The position numbers were made by a program, and so were the translations under genes. Below the pieces are notes generated by a model, which had not been told where the DNA came from, ran no database searches, and was given only the letters and a program-made list of their open reading frames with translations. Positions 16,861-26,738 of a stretch of DNA of 64,000 nucleotides are shown here, piece by piece. Positions within the stretch are counted from its first letter, which is position 1. Every line of letters begins with the position of its first letter. Source of the DNA: Chitinophaga filiformis (lineage in GTDB: Bacteria > Bacteroidota > Bacteroidia > Chitinophagales > Chitinophagaceae); NCBI RefSeq assembly GCF_021646545.1, contig NZ_JAKIRP010000007.1, forward strand, positions 1-64,000. The letters are read 5' to 3'.

Positions 16861-18810
16861 ATGAAGATAGCCGCCTGTTATTTCACTTTACTAGCTGCGT
16901 GTTTTTCAACGCCACTGTATTCACAGACATATAGCGTTCAATCACCGGATAATAATATTACAATAGAAATTAATAACTCAGGAACATTAAGCTATACAAT
17001 AAAAAAGGATCACCATCCTGTGATACTTCCCTCAGCGCTGGGTTTTGAATTTAAAGCAGAACCAGCCATGGGAACCGGCATGGAAGTAATAAGCGACAGC
17101 ATACATACAGTAAACGAAACATGGGAACCGGTAATAAAAAGCAAGCATGCAAAAATCGTCAACCATTACAATGAAATGACGTTACAGCTGGTTGAAAAAT
17201 CCGGCTTGAAAAGGAGAATGGACCTTATTTGCCGCGCCTATAACGACGGAGTCGCTTTCAGATATAAACTATACAGCAGCCAGGTGATTGGCAGCAGGGA
17301 GATAACAAGGGAAAATACCAGCTTCCGCTTGCCATCCGGGGCCAAAGTATGGTTAGAGAACTTGAAATCATATACAACCTCACAGGAGTCTGAATTTCTG
17401 CCGGTACCGGCTGACTCTATTACTGAACAAACATTGGCAGGGCTTCCCATGCTCATCGAATTGCAAAAAAACAACTATATCGCCATTACGGAAGCCAATA
17501 TTGACAACTATCCTGGATTTTATATCGGCAAAGACAACAAGACGGATACAGCTGAACTGGCAGTAAAACTATCCCCTCTGAAAGGAGAGAAAGAAGACGG
17601 AGTGAAAGCCCGCTTCGAAAACGGCCTTTCAACACCGTGGAGAGTCATTATGATGGGCTCCCGCCCAGGAGACCTGATCACTTCCGAATTGATACAAAAC
17701 CTGAATGAGCCTTTAGCGATCAAAGACCCTTCCTGGATAAAACCCGGCTTAAGTGCCTGGGATCACTGGTGGAGCGGCGAGGTTAAGATGGATATGCCAA
17801 CTATATTCAGGTACATCGATCTGGCTGCTGAGATGGGATGGCCTTATATGCTGATCGACTGGCAATGGTACGGCCCTTTCAACACGCCGGAGGCCGATAT
17901 CACGAAAGCAGCGCCACAGTTGAATATGCCTGAAATACTCAGCTATGCGAAATCCAAAAATGTACGGTGCTGGTTATGGATCTATAGTTCTGATGTGAAC
18001 CGGAATAACAATTTCGAGAAAGCATTTCCATTATACGAACAATGGGGCATTGCCGGCATAAAAATAGACTTCATGGACCGGGACGACCAGGAAATGGTCA
18101 ACTGGTACCGGAGGATCATTCAAAAAGCTGCCGCGCATCATCTCCTGGTCGATTTTCACGGCGCCTTCAAGCCGGATGGCATTATAAGAACCTATCCCAA
18201 TATGATCACCCGCGAGGGCGTAATGGGCGAAGAATATTCGAAATTCTCCACAAGGATCACACCGAGGCACAACGTTACTTTACCGTTCACACGTATGCTG
18301 GCTGGCCAGATGGATTACACACCAGGTGGTTTTTTAAACGTAACAGCCAGGGACTTTAAAAAGCAGTCGCCTACACTGGTGATGAATACAAGATGCGCAG
18401 AGCTGTCAAAGTTTGTGATTTATGAAAGCCCCTTTATGGTCAATTGCGAACATCCTGATCACATTATCGGGCAGCCCGGCGCCGATTTCTTAAAACTGGT
18501 ACCCACCGTTTGGGATGATATACGTGCGTTGGACGGCTATCCGGGAGAGTTTATCATACTCGCCAAAAAAAGTGGCGATGACTGGTTCATCGGCGCCATG
18601 ACTAATGAAAAAGGAAGAAAAATAAGCATTCCGCTGGATTTTCTATCACCCGGTAAGTATGAAATGGAATGCTGGATGGATGACAAAGATGCTGAAACCC
18701 ACCCACAGCATATCAAACAGTCCAAACGAACAGTGAATGCTACGACTGTATATCAGCTGGAGATGGCCGGCAGCGGAGGATTTGTAGCGAGGATACGCCC
18801 CGTAAAGTAA
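16861..18810 (+). CDS. Glycoside hydrolase family 97 enzyme (probably retaining, alpha-galactosidase-like)
   Basis: 649 residues with a signal peptide of about 22 (S-T-P-L-Y-S-Q). The N-terminal beta-sandwich (25-280), the W-D-H-W-W-S-G segment at about 300-306, the (beta/alpha)8 barrel with L-I-D-W-Q-W-Y, and a C-terminal beta domain follow the GH97 order. G-I-K-I-D403-F-M-D-R-D-D-Q is the version with an Asp nucleophile found in the retaining, alpha-galactosidase-type branch rather than the inverting SusB branch. T-R-E452-G-V-M-G-E-E holds candidate acid/base glutamates. Periplasmic. First gene of a probable operon with the GH74 gene 28 bp downstream, suggesting joint work on hemicellulose side chains. 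Confidence 0.9.
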   Translation: MKIAACYFTLLAACFSTPLYSQTYSVQSPDNNITIEINNSGTLSYTIKKDHHPVILPSALGFEFKAEPAMGTGMEVISDSIHTVNETWEPVIKSKHAKIVNHYNEMTLQLVEKSGLKRRMDLICRAYNDGVAFRYKLYSSQVIGSREITRENTSFRLPSGAKVWLENLKSYTTSQESEFLPVPADSITEQTLAGLPMLIELQKNNYIAITEANIDNYPGFYIGKDNKTDTAELAVKLSPLKGEKEDGVKARFENGLSTPWRVIMMGSRPGDLITSELIQNLNEPLAIKDPSWIKPGLSAWDHWWSGEVKMDMPTIFRYIDLAAEMGWPYMLIDWQWYGPFNTPEADITKAAPQLNMPEILSYAKSKNVRCWLWIYSSDVNRNNNFEKAFPLYEQWGIAGIKIDFMDRDDQEMVNWYRRIIQKAAAHHLLVDFHGAFKPDGIIRTYPNMITREGVMGEEYSKFSTRITPRHNVTLPFTRMLAGQMDYTPGGFLNVTARDFKKQSPTLVMNTRCAELSKFVIYESPFMVNCEHPDHIIGQPGADFLKLVPTVWDDIRALDGYPGEFIILAKKSGDDWFIGAMTNEKGRKISIPLDFLSPGKYEMECWMDDKDAETHPQHIKQSKRTVNATTVYQLEMAGSGGFVARIRPVK

Positions 18811-18838
18811 GCCCATAGCTTTTTTTTAACCAATAATA

Positions 18839-21289
18839 ATGAATTACCCTATGAAGAAAAGACTCTTAACCCTTACAGGCATTATTGTATGCCGAGCAAT
18901 CCTATTTTCTTGTGCTGCAAAAGCGCAAACTTATGGCAACGTAGCGATGGGAGGCGGTGGCTTTGTGACCGGTGTCGTCATGAACAAAACGGAAGCTAAT
19001 CTCATTTATGCGCGCACTGACGTTGGAGGAGCTTACCGCTGGGATAATGGAAACAGCAGATGGATCCCATTGCTTGATTGGGTATCTACAGACCAAACCA
19101 GTTATCTTGGAGTGGAATCTTTAGCTACCGATCCAATTAATCCGAACAATCTCTACATGCTGGTTGGTATCCCCTATTTCAATGGCGGAAAAACGGCGAT
19201 CCTCCGCTCAACAGATAAGGGGAACTCATTCTCCATTGTTGATGTCAGCTCCCAGTTTAGAACCAATGGCAATGGAATGGGCCGCCAAAATGGGGAAAGA
19301 TTGCAAGTAGATCCGAACAACAGTACCATTCTATACTGTGGAACGCGTGCTAACGGTTTGTTTAAAAGCTCCAACTCCGGAACATCCTGGACCAGGCTCA
19401 GTGGACTGAATGTAACCACTACAGCCAACGAGAATGGGATCAGCTTTGTGCTGCTGGACAAATCTGCCGTTTCCGGTGGAGCTACACAAAGGATCTTTGT
19501 GGGCGTGTCTCAAACCGGAACAAATTTCTACCGAAGCAATGATGGCGGCAGTACATTTACCGCAGTGCCGGGCGCACCAACCACGCTAATGCCACAACGT
19601 GCCGCCTTGGCAAGCAATGGCAACCTGTATATTACTTATGCAGACAAGGAGGGGCCATGGAACCCATCAACAGGACAGGTCTGGAAATACAATGTATCAT
19701 CCGGTGCCTGGACAAACGTTACTCCGGCAGGAACAACTTTTCCTTACAGCGGGATAAGTGTTGATCCTAATAACCCCATGCGCCTGATGTTATCCACGAT
19801 CAACGTTTATGGCGCACAGGGCGGTTCCTGGGGTGACCAATTCTTTTACAGTACCAACGGTGGCTCCAGCTGGACCAATGTTGTATCAAGAGGTTTTACA
19901 CTAAACAACAATGGAGTGCCCTGGATGACGAGCAGCCAGTCAATTCACTGGGCGGGCTGTATTGAATTTGATCCCTTTTCCACCAGTAAAGTCTGGGTTA
20001 TTTCCGGCAACGGCGTTTTCAGGAATGATGCAATAGAAACATCCGGCACATGGAATGCAATGGTAAAAAACCTTGAAGAAACGGTTCCGCTAGACATGGT
20101 GAGCATACCAGGAGGACCTGTTATGTCTGTAATTGGAGATTACGATGGCTTTAAACAAACCAATCCAGCCGTTTATGGCACCCAGCACTTACCGACTATG
20201 GGCACATCTACAAGCATTTCTTATGCAGCTGCCAATACCAGCAGATTAGTTCGGGTGGGAGGTTCAATATATTATACTGCCAACCAGGGCACAAACTGGA
20301 CATTAGCAAACCTGCCTCCTGCAAATGGCAGTACAGCAAGTAATGCCGGTTATGCGGCACTATCCACCACCGGGGGAAGAATTTTATATTCTCCCGCCAA
20401 TGGAAATAATACAACCATGTATTATTCTACCAACAATGGAAGCAGCTGGAGCACAGTAAGCGGGATCAATTTCAATACCAGGCCGGTTGCTGATATGCAA
20501 ACAGACAACAACTTCTTTGCTTATAATCCGGCTAATGGTTATTTGTACTATTCCACAAATGGTACATCTTTTTCGCAAGGGGCCAACACCGGTGGCACCT
20601 ACGGTTCGATACATATCAGAACCGCGCCGGGGTTTTCGCGTCATGTATGGGTAGCCTTACGTGGCAATGGTCTTGCTTATACAACCAATGGCACCAGCGC
20701 TGCAACTGCTTTTACAAAGATCACCAACGTTAGCGCCTGCTCTGCCATAGGCTTTGGAGCTACTGCGCCTGGTGCAACATATCCTACCATATATATCTGG
20801 GGTACAGTAAGCGGTGTAGAAGGTATTTTCCGGTCTACTAATCGCGGAACTTCGTGGACGCGTATTAATGATAACAACCATGAGTGGGGCGGCCCCGGTA
20901 ATGGACAATTTGTAATAGGCGACATGAATACCTTCGGACGTGTCTATATGAGCACTGCAGGGAGAGGTATTGCATATGTTGAATCCGGAAATGTTGCCCG
21001 TAGCCAGTCGATAGATAGTTCAAATGCTATCCCGAAGAAAACAAGTATAGTAAAACCGAAAGTAACTGCGTCGCCTAATCCGGTTACAGCTCAACTCAAT
21101 ATTCAATTAGCCGATGACCAGCAAGAGAGTAGAATATCCCTGGTCAATTCAAACGGGCAGATGGTGTTCTTTGGAAGAACCCGCGACAGGCTCTTTAATA
21201 TAGACATGAGCAACATGGCCGCTGGGGTTTATTTTCTGAAAGTAGAACACAAAGGTGTTCCGTCTGTAATAAAAATTATAAAACAATAA
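18839..21289 (+). CDS. GH74 xyloglucanase-like enzyme with T9SS sorting domain
   Basis: 816 residues; the start may instead be the ATG at 18851 (M-K-K-R-L-L). Signal peptide ends near A-A-K-A-Q. Two seven-bladed propeller halves with repeated S-x-D-x-G-x-(S/T)-W/F motifs, e.g. S-T-D-K-G-N-S-F and S-N-S-G-T-S-W. Catalytic Asp candidates are D61 in R-T-D-V-G-G-A-Y-R and D434/D436 in I-G-D-Y-D-G-F, the two conserved GH74 positions. GH74 enzymes cut the beta-1,4-glucan backbone of xyloglucan. The last 75 residues (S-P-N-P-V ... G-V-Y-F-L-K-V) form a type A T9SS sorting domain, so the enzyme is exported to the surface or medium. Confidence 0.93.
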   Translation: MNYPMKKRLLTLTGIIVCRAILFSCAAKAQTYGNVAMGGGGFVTGVVMNKTEANLIYARTDVGGAYRWDNGNSRWIPLLDWVSTDQTSYLGVESLATDPINPNNLYMLVGIPYFNGGKTAILRSTDKGNSFSIVDVSSQFRTNGNGMGRQNGERLQVDPNNSTILYCGTRANGLFKSSNSGTSWTRLSGLNVTTTANENGISFVLLDKSAVSGGATQRIFVGVSQTGTNFYRSNDGGSTFTAVPGAPTTLMPQRAALASNGNLYITYADKEGPWNPSTGQVWKYNVSSGAWTNVTPAGTTFPYSGISVDPNNPMRLMLSTINVYGAQGGSWGDQFFYSTNGGSSWTNVVSRGFTLNNNGVPWMTSSQSIHWAGCIEFDPFSTSKVWVISGNGVFRNDAIETSGTWNAMVKNLEETVPLDMVSIPGGPVMSVIGDYDGFKQTNPAVYGTQHLPTMGTSTSISYAAANTSRLVRVGGSIYYTANQGTNWTLANLPPANGSTASNAGYAALSTTGGRILYSPANGNNTTMYYSTNNGSSWSTVSGINFNTRPVADMQTDNNFFAYNPANGYLYYSTNGTSFSQGANTGGTYGSIHIRTAPGFSRHVWVALRGNGLAYTTNGTSAATAFTKITNVSACSAIGFGATAPGATYPTIYIWGTVSGVEGIFRSTNRGTSWTRINDNNHEWGGPGNGQFVIGDMNTFGRVYMSTAGRGIAYVESGNVARSQSIDSSNAIPKKTSIVKPKVTASPNPVTAQLNIQLADDQQESRISLVNSNGQMVFFGRTRDRLFNIDMSNMAAGVYFLKVEHKGVPSVIKIIKQ

Positions 21290-21313
21290 CATAGAACCAT
21301 TCCTAAAACCGTC

Positions 21314-21348
21314 AAGAAGGCCGTCTCAAGTATGAGGCGGCCTTCTTT
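21314..21348 (+). terminator. Rho-independent terminator after the GH74 gene
   Basis: AAGAAGGCCG (21314-21323) pairs with CGGCCTTCTT, with additional inner pairing TCTCA/TGAGG, ending in TTT. It closes the GH97-GH74 transcript. Confidence 0.85.
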
Positions 21349-21457
21349 GGATATTAAATTTTACTCCGGAGGTTTCGTTATGCTTAGCTTTTGGGCGGAT
21401 ATTAAACGTCTTAATCCCTTTTCCCTATTGCGGGCACATTGCTAATATTGTGATTGT

Positions 21458-22030
21458 CTATTTTTTCCCCGCTGCTGGCGGCATCTTCGGAGATTGCTGG
21501 CCGTATTGATACATTAAATTAATCTTGCCATTTTTATCAAAGCGCCATATTTCATGCAGTTCTTTAGGTTTCATTTTCCCATTGGCATCTGTTGAATATT
21601 CCCGGGTCCATATCGCCACCCACTCTTCATCTCTATCTTTACTTCTGAGAGGCACCCAGGCGTGAACAGAATCAACAACCTTGCCCATCTCTCCTCTTAC
21701 CCTTTTAGCCACAGCCATAAGCGAGTCCCTGCTGCCAGCAAACATAGTACCATCAGCAAAATACATGGTGTCATTGTCTGCGAAAGAATTCTTTGAATTC
21801 TCAATGGTGTTGTTGTCCCAGTTTTGATACAATTCAAGCAAGGTCTGTACATTTTTTGAGTCGCCGATCTCAAAATCCGAAGAATAAGCCGCCATGTAAG
21901 GATAATTCGGGCTGTCATGTTTAGTGGAATCGGAACCGGATGTCTTTACTTCTTCAGTTGTCGGTTTGTTGGTCCTGGAGGTGCAGGATAATAAAAAAGC
22001 AATAGATACGAAAAGGCAAATCTTTCTCAT
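21458..22030 (-). CDS. SnoaL/NTF2-like lipoprotein
   Basis: About 190 residues from the ATG at 22028-22030 (M-R-K-I-C-L-F); an upstream ATG at 22069 would bury the signal peptide. Lipobox F-L-L-S-C gives a lipoprotein. After a linker rich in T/S/K, an NTF2-like fold is suggested by L-L-E-L-Y-Q-N-W-D, M-Y-F-A-D-G-T-M-F-A-G-S-R-D-S-L and the E-W-V-A-I-W strand. Such domains bind small ligands or act as accessory domains; the function here is unknown. Bacteroidota lipoprotein, probably periplasmic-facing. Confidence 0.75.
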   Translation of the reverse strand: MRKICLFVSIAFLLSCTSRTNKPTTEEVKTSGSDSTKHDSPNYPYMAAYSSDFEIGDSKNVQTLLELYQNWDNNTIENSKNSFADNDTMYFADGTMFAGSRDSLMAVAKRVRGEMGKVVDSVHAWVPLRSKDRDEEWVAIWTREYSTDANGKMKPKELHEIWRFDKNGKINLMYQYGQQSPKMPPAAGKK

Positions 22031-22257
22031 AAAAATTGTTTCTGGATTTTTAATAATAAATAAAGACAAAAGCGACGTCTTAAAAGTGGGGGAATTGGGG
22101 TGTATTACCTCTTTCTAAGATAAGGATTTTTGTGAACTAAACAACAAAAATAATCGTACATACAATTGATAATCAATATACTTAACGTACAAAAGCAATC
22201 GAATGCTCATAAGCGCAGCATCGGTAGCTGCCGGGCTTTCGTCTTTTAAAACATTAC

Positions 22258-24630
22258 TTAGTCTGCTTTCAGGCTACCTAAAGGATTCATTATTACAGCT
22301 TTTATTGCCTGATAACTTACCGTTAGCAAAGTAATCACTAATGCGCCTATGGCAGCCGTTGCAAAAATCCACCATGAGATCTGCGTGCGATACTCATATT
22401 GTTGTAACCATTGATGAAGAGAATACCAGGCTAGTGGGATAGCTATTACGCAAGAGATAATTACCAGTACTACAAAATCTTTTGACAGCATCTTCCAGAG
22501 ACTGAATACCGATGCGCCCATCACTTTTCGTATACCTATTTCTTTGGTACGCTGCTCTGCTATAAATGATGCCAGTCCAAACAGACCCAGGCAGGAAATA
22601 AAGATGGCAAGAGCAGCAAAAAAGGCGGTCAGGTTAACAATACGTTCTTCATCATTAAATTTCTTAGCATATTCATCATCCGTAAACTTATATACAAAGG
22701 GACTTCCTGGATCATACCTGCTGAATACAGTCTCTATTTTAGCCAAGGCCTCACGCAGCGGTACATCAGGTTTTATTCGTATCGTTATCAGACGCGCCCA
22801 GGAAGGCTGTAAATGAAAGATCGTAGGCCTTATGGGTTGATAGGGCGATTCCATCACCATGTCTTTTATTACCCCGATGATCACATGATCTTTCCCCTGC
22901 CATCGCATGACCTGTCCAATTGGATGCTTGAAACCGGTCACCTTAACCGCTGATTCATTCAATATAAAAGCACCCGTATCCGATGGAAAACTCCTGGAAA
23001 AATCACGTCCTTCTATAATTTTCCAGCCAAGCGTATTGCCAAAGTCATGCGAAACGGCAATGGTACCCGGACTGACCACTATATTCGGATCTTTACCTTT
23101 CCAGTCAACAATATTGTTGGACGATACCTCTGTGGGAGCGCTGTTTGATTGCGCCATCTCAGCCACTGCCCCTGTTGCCAACAGGTCATTTCTAATGGCA
23201 TCGTAATGACCGCTCATATCCGGCGTATTCATATCAATAGTGATCAAGCCTTCACGTGTATAGCCCACTGGCCGGTTGCGGGCATGTCGTATCTGCTGAT
23301 AAACGATAAGCGTGCCTATGATCAATGTAACCGATACGGTGAACTGCACCACTACCGATACCTTGCGGGGAAGGCTTGAAAAACGTCCGGCCCGGAAAGC
23401 CCCTTTCAGCACTTTTACAGGAGCAAAGCCGGATAAATAAAAAGCAGGATAACTTCCGGAAACAAGTCCCGTAATAACTGTAAAACTCAAAATAAGCACC
23501 CAGAACAGTGGCTGCCTCCATGGAATTGATATTACTTTGTCCGACAGGCCGTTGAAGAAGGGAAGCGATAACTGCACCAATAAAACCGCCAACACTAATG
23601 CCAGGAATGAGACGACCAGCGACTCAGTTAAGAACTGGCCGATAAGCTGCTGGCGTAACGAGCCAATGGCTTTGCGTATACCTACCTCCTTGCTGCGCTT
23701 TACGCTTCTAGCGGTAGAGAGATTCATGAAATTAATACTTGCCAGCAGCAACACAAATATACCTATAACACCCACCAGCCGTACCAGCCGAATACGGCCG
23801 CCAACCACGCTACCATCCCTGAACTCACTGTATAAACGCCACTTATTCATAGGGTGCAATAGTAACTCTTCCCTGGAATAACTGATATGAGGCACAGGAA
23901 TGTCTCTGATCCTGGCGCTTATTTTATCCAGGTCGGCATGATCATTCAGCTGCACATACAGTTGGCACATGTGGTTGTCCCATTGCGTTTGGGCATCTTT
24001 TATCCAGCTCTCCGTGTTGTTGACATAGGTAGCCCAGGGAAGCAGGACCTTTACGTCACGCATTGTTGTATTACCGGGTAGATCTTCATATACCCCTGCT
24101 ACTTTCATCTCCATTTTATTATCTATCCGCACAGTGCTGTTCAGCGGATCAGCTCCGTCGAAAAGTGCTTCGGCCACTGATTGCGACAACAGAACGGAAG
24201 AAGGATCCTTCAACCCATCAACATCTCCTCTTAACATCTTTAATGTGAACATAACAGGAAAGGAGGCTTCCGCCCATATGCCCGTTTGCGATATCTTTTT
24301 CTCTCCCACAGACAATATATGCTTGCCCTGACCAGAAACAAAGGAAACGTATTTAAAATCAGCACCATACTTGTTGTGCAACTCATTTCCCATTGGAATG
24401 GAAGTAGTAGCACCTGTGTAGATCTTATTTCCGGATGTAGTATTGACCATCACTTGTGCCAGCCGATGGTATTGACTGTGATAAGTATCAAAGGATTGTT
24501 CGTCCCATATCCATAGTCCTATTAGCAATGCTACGGCCATTCCTGTAGCCAAACCAACAATATTAATGGCCGAGTACAATTTGCTGCCAAACAAATTGCG
24601 AAAGCATAATTTAAGATAGCTTTTGAGCAT
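22258..24630 (-). CDS. ABC transporter permease, FtsX/MacB type
   Basis: 790 residues with the duplicated layout of Bacteroidota MacB-like permeases: N-terminal R-N-L-F-G-S-K-L-Y-S-A-I-N-I-V-G-L-A followed by TM1, a periplasmic MacB_PCD domain (about 45-240), three TM helices with R-S-V-K-R-S-K-E-V-G-I-R-K-A-I-G-S, a second periplasmic domain (about 430-670), and three TM helices with R-T-K-E-I-G-I-R-K-V-M-G-A-S. No ATPase gene is adjacent. The family exports lipoproteins, peptides or drugs or transmits mechanical force; the substrate is unknown. A 91-bp degraded copy of its 3' region lies at 25326-25416. Confidence 0.93.
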   Translation of the reverse strand: MLKSYLKLCFRNLFGSKLYSAINIVGLATGMAVALLIGLWIWDEQSFDTYHSQYHRLAQVMVNTTSGNKIYTGATTSIPMGNELHNKYGADFKYVSFVSGQGKHILSVGEKKISQTGIWAEASFPVMFTLKMLRGDVDGLKDPSSVLLSQSVAEALFDGADPLNSTVRIDNKMEMKVAGVYEDLPGNTTMRDVKVLLPWATYVNNTESWIKDAQTQWDNHMCQLYVQLNDHADLDKISARIRDIPVPHISYSREELLLHPMNKWRLYSEFRDGSVVGGRIRLVRLVGVIGIFVLLLASINFMNLSTARSVKRSKEVGIRKAIGSLRQQLIGQFLTESLVVSFLALVLAVLLVQLSLPFFNGLSDKVISIPWRQPLFWVLILSFTVITGLVSGSYPAFYLSGFAPVKVLKGAFRAGRFSSLPRKVSVVVQFTVSVTLIIGTLIVYQQIRHARNRPVGYTREGLITIDMNTPDMSGHYDAIRNDLLATGAVAEMAQSNSAPTEVSSNNIVDWKGKDPNIVVSPGTIAVSHDFGNTLGWKIIEGRDFSRSFPSDTGAFILNESAVKVTGFKHPIGQVMRWQGKDHVIIGVIKDMVMESPYQPIRPTIFHLQPSWARLITIRIKPDVPLREALAKIETVFSRYDPGSPFVYKFTDDEYAKKFNDEERIVNLTAFFAALAIFISCLGLFGLASFIAEQRTKEIGIRKVMGASVFSLWKMLSKDFVVLVIISCVIAIPLAWYSLHQWLQQYEYRTQISWWIFATAAIGALVITLLTVSYQAIKAVIMNPLGSLKAD

Positions 24631-24809
24631 TGCTATTTTATTGTTTTAATCTTAAACGCGAAGAAAATGCCAGATCACTATAATAAATTAATCAATTCGA
24701 TACATATATGTATATTTTACAAATGTCCGATTCTGAGACATGGTCGTCCGCTTTCAGCCGCAGCGGCTTTTCGAAAGGTCAGGTACAATCAGACTGGCTA
24801 GGTGTTACT

Positions 24810-24835
24810 GTCACTATACTATTTGAACCCACCTT
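24810..24835 (+). repeat. Short copy of an internal segment of the gene at 25948-26403
   Basis: 26 bp that match 26044-26069 at 23 positions, in the same orientation and coding the same V-T-I-L-F segment. Possibly the remnant of a lost paralogue. Confidence 0.45.
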
Positions 24836-24865
24836 CCAAAATAGTAAAACGGACAGTTCGAGCAA

Positions 24866-25156
24866 TTATTCCAACGGCCACCCATACTTGTCGTCAAAAA
24901 AACCAGGGGGCATTTGGGCGGTAAATGTTTTATCATGTGCCTCGAGCACTCTGCCATAATTGGCAGCTAGCTGAAATAAGTCGAAGTCAGTCGCCTTCGA
25001 ATACGATACCCATGCATAATTGACATCATCCCGTACAAATCGTGCGATTTTAAAATCTGTGTTATAAATGCCATTATACCAGTCTATGGTATCCAGCAAC
25101 ATCTTAGGGTAATTGGTAAAAACCATGAATTCCTTATGATCTAACTTTTGACCCAT
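24866..25156 (-). CDS. Small hypothetical protein
   Basis: 96 residues, no signal peptide or TM helix, with a balanced mix of strands and helices (M-V-F-T-N-Y-P-K-M-L-L-D-T-I-D-W-Y ... F-F-D-D-K-Y-G-W-P-L-E). Composition looks genuine, but no family is recognised. It lies between two sequence remnants of neighbouring genes, so it may have come in with the rearrangement. Confidence 0.55.
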   Translation of the reverse strand: MGQKLDHKEFMVFTNYPKMLLDTIDWYNGIYNTDFKIARFVRDDVNYAWVSYSKATDFDLFQLAANYGRVLEAHDKTFTAQMPPGFFDDKYGWPLE

Positions 25157-25325
25157 TTATTAAGATAGGTTTTACGTTTAAAAATATCTTGTTAAGTTGT
25201 CGAAGAAGATGACTCCCTGCACGAGTCACAACGTAGGTTTTCAGATGCGATCTTTAATGCGCCGCTAATATCGGGAAAAATAATCATATAATATTAACAG
25301 AAAAACGAATACGGATGCTCACTTA

Positions 25326-25416
25326 CTTTGGTACGCTGCTCTGCTATAAATGAGGCTAGTCCAAACAAACCCAGACAGGAAATAAAGATGGCAAGAGCAA
25401 CGAAAAAGACGGTCAG
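25326..25416 (-). pseudogene. Fragment of an FtsX-type ABC permease
   Basis: 91 bp nearly identical to about 22543-22633 inside the permease gene. On the minus strand it still encodes L-T-V-F-F-V-A-L-A-I-F-I-S-C-L-G-L-F-G-L-A, the penultimate-TM region. Nothing else of the gene remains, so it is a remnant of a duplicated or deleted permease copy. Confidence 0.75.
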
Positions 25417-25532
25417 TGGACTCGCTGGATTACAACTGCTGAATAAAGGGAATCGGGTTGTATTACCCCTGACCTATTATGGCTTAATGGATGAAAAATC
25501 ATACATTGGAATCAATTCAAAATAACATTTAC

Positions 25533-25877
25533 ATGACCAACATACCATTTCAGACAATAGACTGGGCCAGTATTGAAAAAACAGTACATGCGGGCGAGAC
25601 AGGTACTGCATATTGGCAAACCATCGAGTTTAACGGACTAAGAATTCGTCTCGTAGAATATTCCAAAGGCTATTTGGCAGATCACTGGTGTGAAAAAGGC
25701 CATATAGTTCATTGTCTTGAGGGCGCATTTGTAAGCGAACTTAAAAACGGAGACAATTTTCAGCTGACACAAGGTATGACCTATGTCGTTTCAGATGAAC
25801 TGAGCTCTCACCGGTCAGTATCCGAAAATGGTGTTAAACTGCTCATTATTGACGGAGATTTTTTGAAAAGCCACTGA
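25533..25877 (+). CDS. DHCW-motif cupin fold protein
   Basis: About 114 residues from the ATG at 25533 (M-T-N-I-P-F-Q-T-I-D-W); an upstream in-frame ATG at 25491 adds an unlikely tail. The sequence E-T-G-T-A-Y-W-Q-T followed by Y-L-A-D-H-W-C-E-K-G-H-I matches the small single-domain cupins named for the DH/CW motif. The His and Cys residues may bind a metal. Function of the family is not established. Cytoplasmic. The start region is unusual, since the 5' flank is recombined DNA containing a permease fragment. Confidence 0.82.
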   Translation: MTNIPFQTIDWASIEKTVHAGETGTAYWQTIEFNGLRIRLVEYSKGYLADHWCEKGHIVHCLEGAFVSELKNGDNFQLTQGMTYVVSDELSSHRSVSENGVKLLIIDGDFLKSH

Positions 25878-25947
25878 TAGGTGCTAATAGGAATGATTTA
25901 CAACATGCCATAGAAAAGCAGTCCCGAACCATAAATAATCTCGAAGA

Positions 25948-26403
25948 ATGTATTGGAATGAAAAACTCGACTTGGTAAAAAGGAATTTCCCGGACGGCTT
26001 TAAAGATCCTTTTAGGGCTGGACCTGAAGTAGTAAAAAAAATAGTCACTATACTATTTAAATCCACCCTCCTCAACTTTATTGAATCCGACAACAGGGCA
26101 GGGTTATTAAAACATGGTTCTTTAACCAGACGTTGCAGTCTTAAACAGTTATACGATGAAGAATTGCCACGCCTGGATAATGGACACAATTATTGGCTGC
26201 TCCTTGTCAGCACTCCAATGGGTCCAAACTTTCAGGTATATGACTGTAAATATCCGGCATTGAACGATCTTGTATATCTATCGTCCGGACAGGAACAGCG
26301 GGAGTTTTGCATAGTCGATAAAAAATACGCCTGGCTGCTTTTTTATAAGATCAATCGATCAAACAATATTGTGGAAATATACAACGCTAAAAGATTGCCA
26401 TGA
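25948..26403 (+). CDS. Hypothetical protein
   Basis: 151 residues, soluble, without a recognised family. Basic N-terminal half and a beta-rich C-terminal half (N-Y-W-L-L-L-V-S-T-P-M-G ... Y-A-W-L-L-F-Y-K-I). It begins 70 bp after the cupin gene on the same strand, so it may be co-transcribed. A 26-bp piece of this gene is repeated at 24810-24835. Confidence 0.6.
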   Translation: MYWNEKLDLVKRNFPDGFKDPFRAGPEVVKKIVTILFKSTLLNFIESDNRAGLLKHGSLTRRCSLKQLYDEELPRLDNGHNYWLLLVSTPMGPNFQVYDCKYPALNDLVYLSSGQEQREFCIVDKKYAWLLFYKINRSNNIVEIYNAKRLP

Positions 26404-26738
26404 TTGGGGTATTTGCGCTAATTTTTTCCGATCAGGTCGAAGTGGTTCGACTACCAGGATTTGCTATTCACTCCCTATTCTTTCAACCAAACCTTCAACA
26501 TTGAAAAATTTTCATTAAATTAGTTCTAACTACTATTTCCAAATCACCTAAACGCTTAACCCGGTAAAGGATCAGGTCAAATGTTGTTACCCATGATAAT
26601 GACCTCTTCACCCTGCATATCACCTGCAATAAAACAAGCTGAAATATTTCAGCGCTCGATTATATGCTGAACAACCACTCCATGGCATTGCTCCCAGGCT
26701 AAAGACAGGAGAGGACTATTGATTAAAACATTATCACC
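26404..26738. other. Intergenic region upstream of a RiPP-like precursor gene
   Basis: 335 bp, AT-rich. No perfect TAnnTTTG box and no other ORF of note; the promoter of the small precursor gene should lie here. No modification enzyme gene is present on either side. Confidence 0.4.

Noticed and set aside
24708..24959. 83-codon rightward ORF
   Set aside because: It overlaps the 3' end of the better-supported leftward gene 24866-25156 and its centre is a scrap of another gene.
25328..25525. 65-codon rightward ORF
   Set aside because: Its first part is the antisense frame of the permease fragment; the remainder is spacer.
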